NCBI GenBank assembly: GCA_021797955.1
Contig: JAJZYV010000113.1
Location: 1-6,415, forward strand
Reading direction: 5' to 3'
DNA: 6,415 nucleotides
Origin: Thermoplasmata archaeon
GTDB lineage: Archaea; Thermoplasmatota; Thermoplasmata; Thermoplasmatales; Thermoplasmataceae
A program made the translations under genes and the position numbers. The notes under the pieces are model-generated. The model was not told the origin of the DNA, made no database searches, and saw only the letters and a program-made list of their open reading frames with translations. Of the stretch, positions 4,901-6,415 are shown piece by piece (position 1 is the stretch's first letter; each line of letters opens with the position of its first letter).

Positions 4901-6361
4901 ATGTCTATGCTCAAATTTGAAAGGGTTAAGATAAAATCAGAAGACCCCGAAGATAGAGTTAAGACCTTCGATATTGAGCCTGTTATAGGTTACACAGATA
5001 ATGAAGCTTATGCTGAGGGTTCGAGATGCATTGGATGCAATATTTGTACGCAGGCATGCCCAGCTTCCCTTGACATAGGAGGGTATGTTAACAGCACAGC
5101 AGTTCATGATCCGGGTCAAACCGTTAAAATAGTTTTTGAAAATTTACCATTTCCCGCAATAATAGGGAGAGTTTGCACTCATCTATGTGAGGATATCTGT
5201 GTTCTCTATGATACTGGTGGACCAATTGCAATAAGGCACATTAAACGATATGCAGCAGATAAATTTCAAGACTATAGTGAAGTGATACACCTTCCAAAAA
5301 AGAAGTTCATAGGGAAAACTGTTGCAATTATTGGGGGTGGACCGTCTGGTCTTAGCGCCGCCTATTATTTATCAATTCAGGGCGTAAAAGTCACTCTTTA
5401 CGAGGCACTTCCTGTTTTGGGCGGATTTATGAGAGTTGGCATTCCAAAGTACAGATTGCCTCATGACGTTATTGAGAAGGAAGTTGGTTTTATAACGTCT
5501 CAGGGTGTTGATGTATATCTTAACACAAAGATCGGTCAGGACGTTCAATTTGAAGAGATATTAAAATCATACGATGCAGTATATTTAGGAATTGGTAACC
5601 ATAAACCAAGGATGACAGGCACTCCAGGCAGTGATGCTCAAAACATCATGCATGCAACTGAATTTCTTAGAAGAACCTCTCTGGGAGAGAATATAAATGT
5701 TGGAAAGAATGTTGTTGTCATTGGTGGAGGTTTTACAGCCAATGATGCCTCAAGAACCTCCATTAGACTTGGAGCTGAAAATGTATATATTATGTACAGA
5801 AGGAGAGATGTTGACAGACCAGGATATCCTTCCATGAATGCTGATGAGGAGATGGAAGAAACCATGGAAGAGAAAGTGACCTATGTGTGGGAAGTCACTC
5901 CTTTCGAATATGCAAAGGAAGGGGATCGTATAGTTGAGGTCAAATACTGGCAAAATGATATGGTTCCTGAGGGCAGAGGAAGAGCAAAACCTGTTCCAAA
6001 GAAAGATAAGATTTTAAGTGTCAATGTTGATTTTGTCATAGAAGCTACCGGACAGGAATCTGATTATTCTTTCCTTGGTGATCAATATATGAGAATGCTT
6101 AAGCTTACACCACAGGGTCAAACTATAACAGACCAAAATGGTATGACTTCAATCCCAGGAGTTTTTTCAGGAGGAGATTCAACTAATTTTTCCCGAGATC
6201 TCATATCAGCCGTCAGAGATGCCGACACAGCCGTACTTGGTATCTTGAAATATCTCAATGTAATGGATCAGGTAAATGAAGAGGTTCTCCCGTTTCTGGA
6301 CAGATGGAAAAAATTCTCGCCAATGTCTGCAAAAATGGCATATGCAGAAAGGCAGAAATAG
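4901..6361 (+). CDS. GltD-like Fe-S/FAD pyridine-nucleotide oxidoreductase
   Basis: This 486-residue cytoplasmic enzyme has the architecture of the glutamate synthase small subunit, NfnB/SudA and the dihydropyrimidine dehydrogenase N-terminus. The N-terminal Fe-S domain carries CIGCNICTQACP (Cys43, 46, 49, 53) and RVCTHLCEDIC (Cys92, 96, 100), enough for two [4Fe-4S] clusters with one non-Cys ligand. FAD binding follows: IIGGGPSG at 143-150, with Glu168 after the second strand and GIPKYRLP at 180-187. An NAD(P)-binding Rossmann fold has VIGGGFTA (273-280) and the YRRR run (299-302), which favours NADPH. The C-terminal GVFSGGDS and ISAVRDAD close the FAD site. It moves electrons between NAD(P)H and an Fe-S partner. 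No glutamate synthase large subunit is in the window, so glutamate synthesis, ferredoxin:NADP chemistry and sulfur reduction all remain open. Leaderless ATG 4901 is preferred; ATG 4907 is the alternative. Confidence 0.92.
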   Translation: MSMLKFERVKIKSEDPEDRVKTFDIEPVIGYTDNEAYAEGSRCIGCNICTQACPASLDIGGYVNSTAVHDPGQTVKIVFENLPFPAIIGRVCTHLCEDICVLYDTGGPIAIRHIKRYAADKFQDYSEVIHLPKKKFIGKTVAIIGGGPSGLSAAYYLSIQGVKVTLYEALPVLGGFMRVGIPKYRLPHDVIEKEVGFITSQGVDVYLNTKIGQDVQFEEILKSYDAVYLGIGNHKPRMTGTPGSDAQNIMHATEFLRRTSLGENINVGKNVVVIGGGFTANDASRTSIRLGAENVYIMYRRRDVDRPGYPSMNADEEMEETMEEKVTYVWEVTPFEYAKEGDRIVEVKYWQNDMVPEGRGRAKPVPKKDKILSVNVDFVIEATGQESDYSFLGDQYMRMLKLTPQGQTITDQNGMTSIPGVFSGGDSTNFSRDLISAVRDADTAVLGILKYLNVMDQVNEEVLPFLDRWKKFSPMSAKMAYAERQK

Positions 6362-6362
6362 G

Positions 6363-6390
6363 TTTTAAAAAATTTTTAAAAATAAATTTG
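6363..6390 (+). terminator. T-rich terminator after the flavoprotein gene
   Basis: Directly after the TAG stop come alternating T and A runs (tttt at 6363-6366, ttttt at 6373-6377, ttt at 6386-6388). Archaeal RNA polymerase releases at such U-tracts. Because the tract is nearly symmetric it could also end a convergent minus-strand gene entering from the right. That strand has a stop triplet at 6398-6396, but the window is too short to tell. Confidence 0.45.
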
Positions 6391-6415
6391 TAGTACTAAT
6401 CCTGATTCAACTCAA

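Noticed and set aside
4937..5119. Minus-strand open frame inside the flavoprotein gene
   Set aside because: It is a shadow of a well-supported gene whose Fe-S cysteines are encoded on the plus strand.
5638..5953. Two overlapping minus-strand open frames inside the flavoprotein gene
   Set aside because: They lie opposite the conserved NADP-binding domain and have no promoter or recognisable motif.

Overview
This window looks like a chromosomal segment from an archaeon, most probably of the Thermoplasmata (Thermoplasmatales-like). The reasons are: AT-rich DNA; genes that mostly lack Shine-Dalgarno sequences; TATA-like boxes centred about 25-26 bases before several start codons, the layout of leaderless archaeal transcripts; a tRNA-Gln of archaeal type with no encoded CCA; and the archaeal pairing of a TauE/SafE permease with a DUF1634 protein. 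The assignment below domain level is inference. There is no insertion sequence, CRISPR array, integrase, rRNA or phage gene.

Layout, left to right. Bases 5-229 may encode a small two-helix membrane protein, weakly supported. Bases 252-947 encode a glycerophosphodiester phosphodiesterase. Bases 1082-1960 encode an alpha/beta hydrolase with a complete Ser-Asp-His triad. A 154-base convergent spacer (1961-2114) contains a short open frame that may be a micro-protein or a gene remnant. On the minus strand lie a helical protein of unknown function (2115-2597) and tRNA-Gln(CUG) (2682-2754) with its own promoter and a T-run terminator. The plus strand resumes with a 135-residue unknown protein (2959-3366), a TauE/SafE-family permease (3424-4404), a DUF1634 membrane protein overlapping it (4388-4804), and a GltD-like Fe-S flavoprotein oxidoreductase (4901-6361) followed by a T-rich terminator.

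How the genes may work together. The permease and DUF1634 genes overlap by 17 bases, and the second has the one clear Shine-Dalgarno in the window, so they form a translationally linked pair and probably a membrane complex or accessory pair for small anion or sulfur-compound transport. The flavoprotein has its own promoter but shares an exact 11-base element (3405-3415, and inverted at 4889-4899) with the permease promoter. Both copies lie between the TATA-like box and the start codon. This is the most interesting non-coding signal here and suggests co-regulation of export and a redox step. The rest of the window is ordinary housekeeping or lineage-specific sequence, and I saw no clear sign of a new defence or mobile system.
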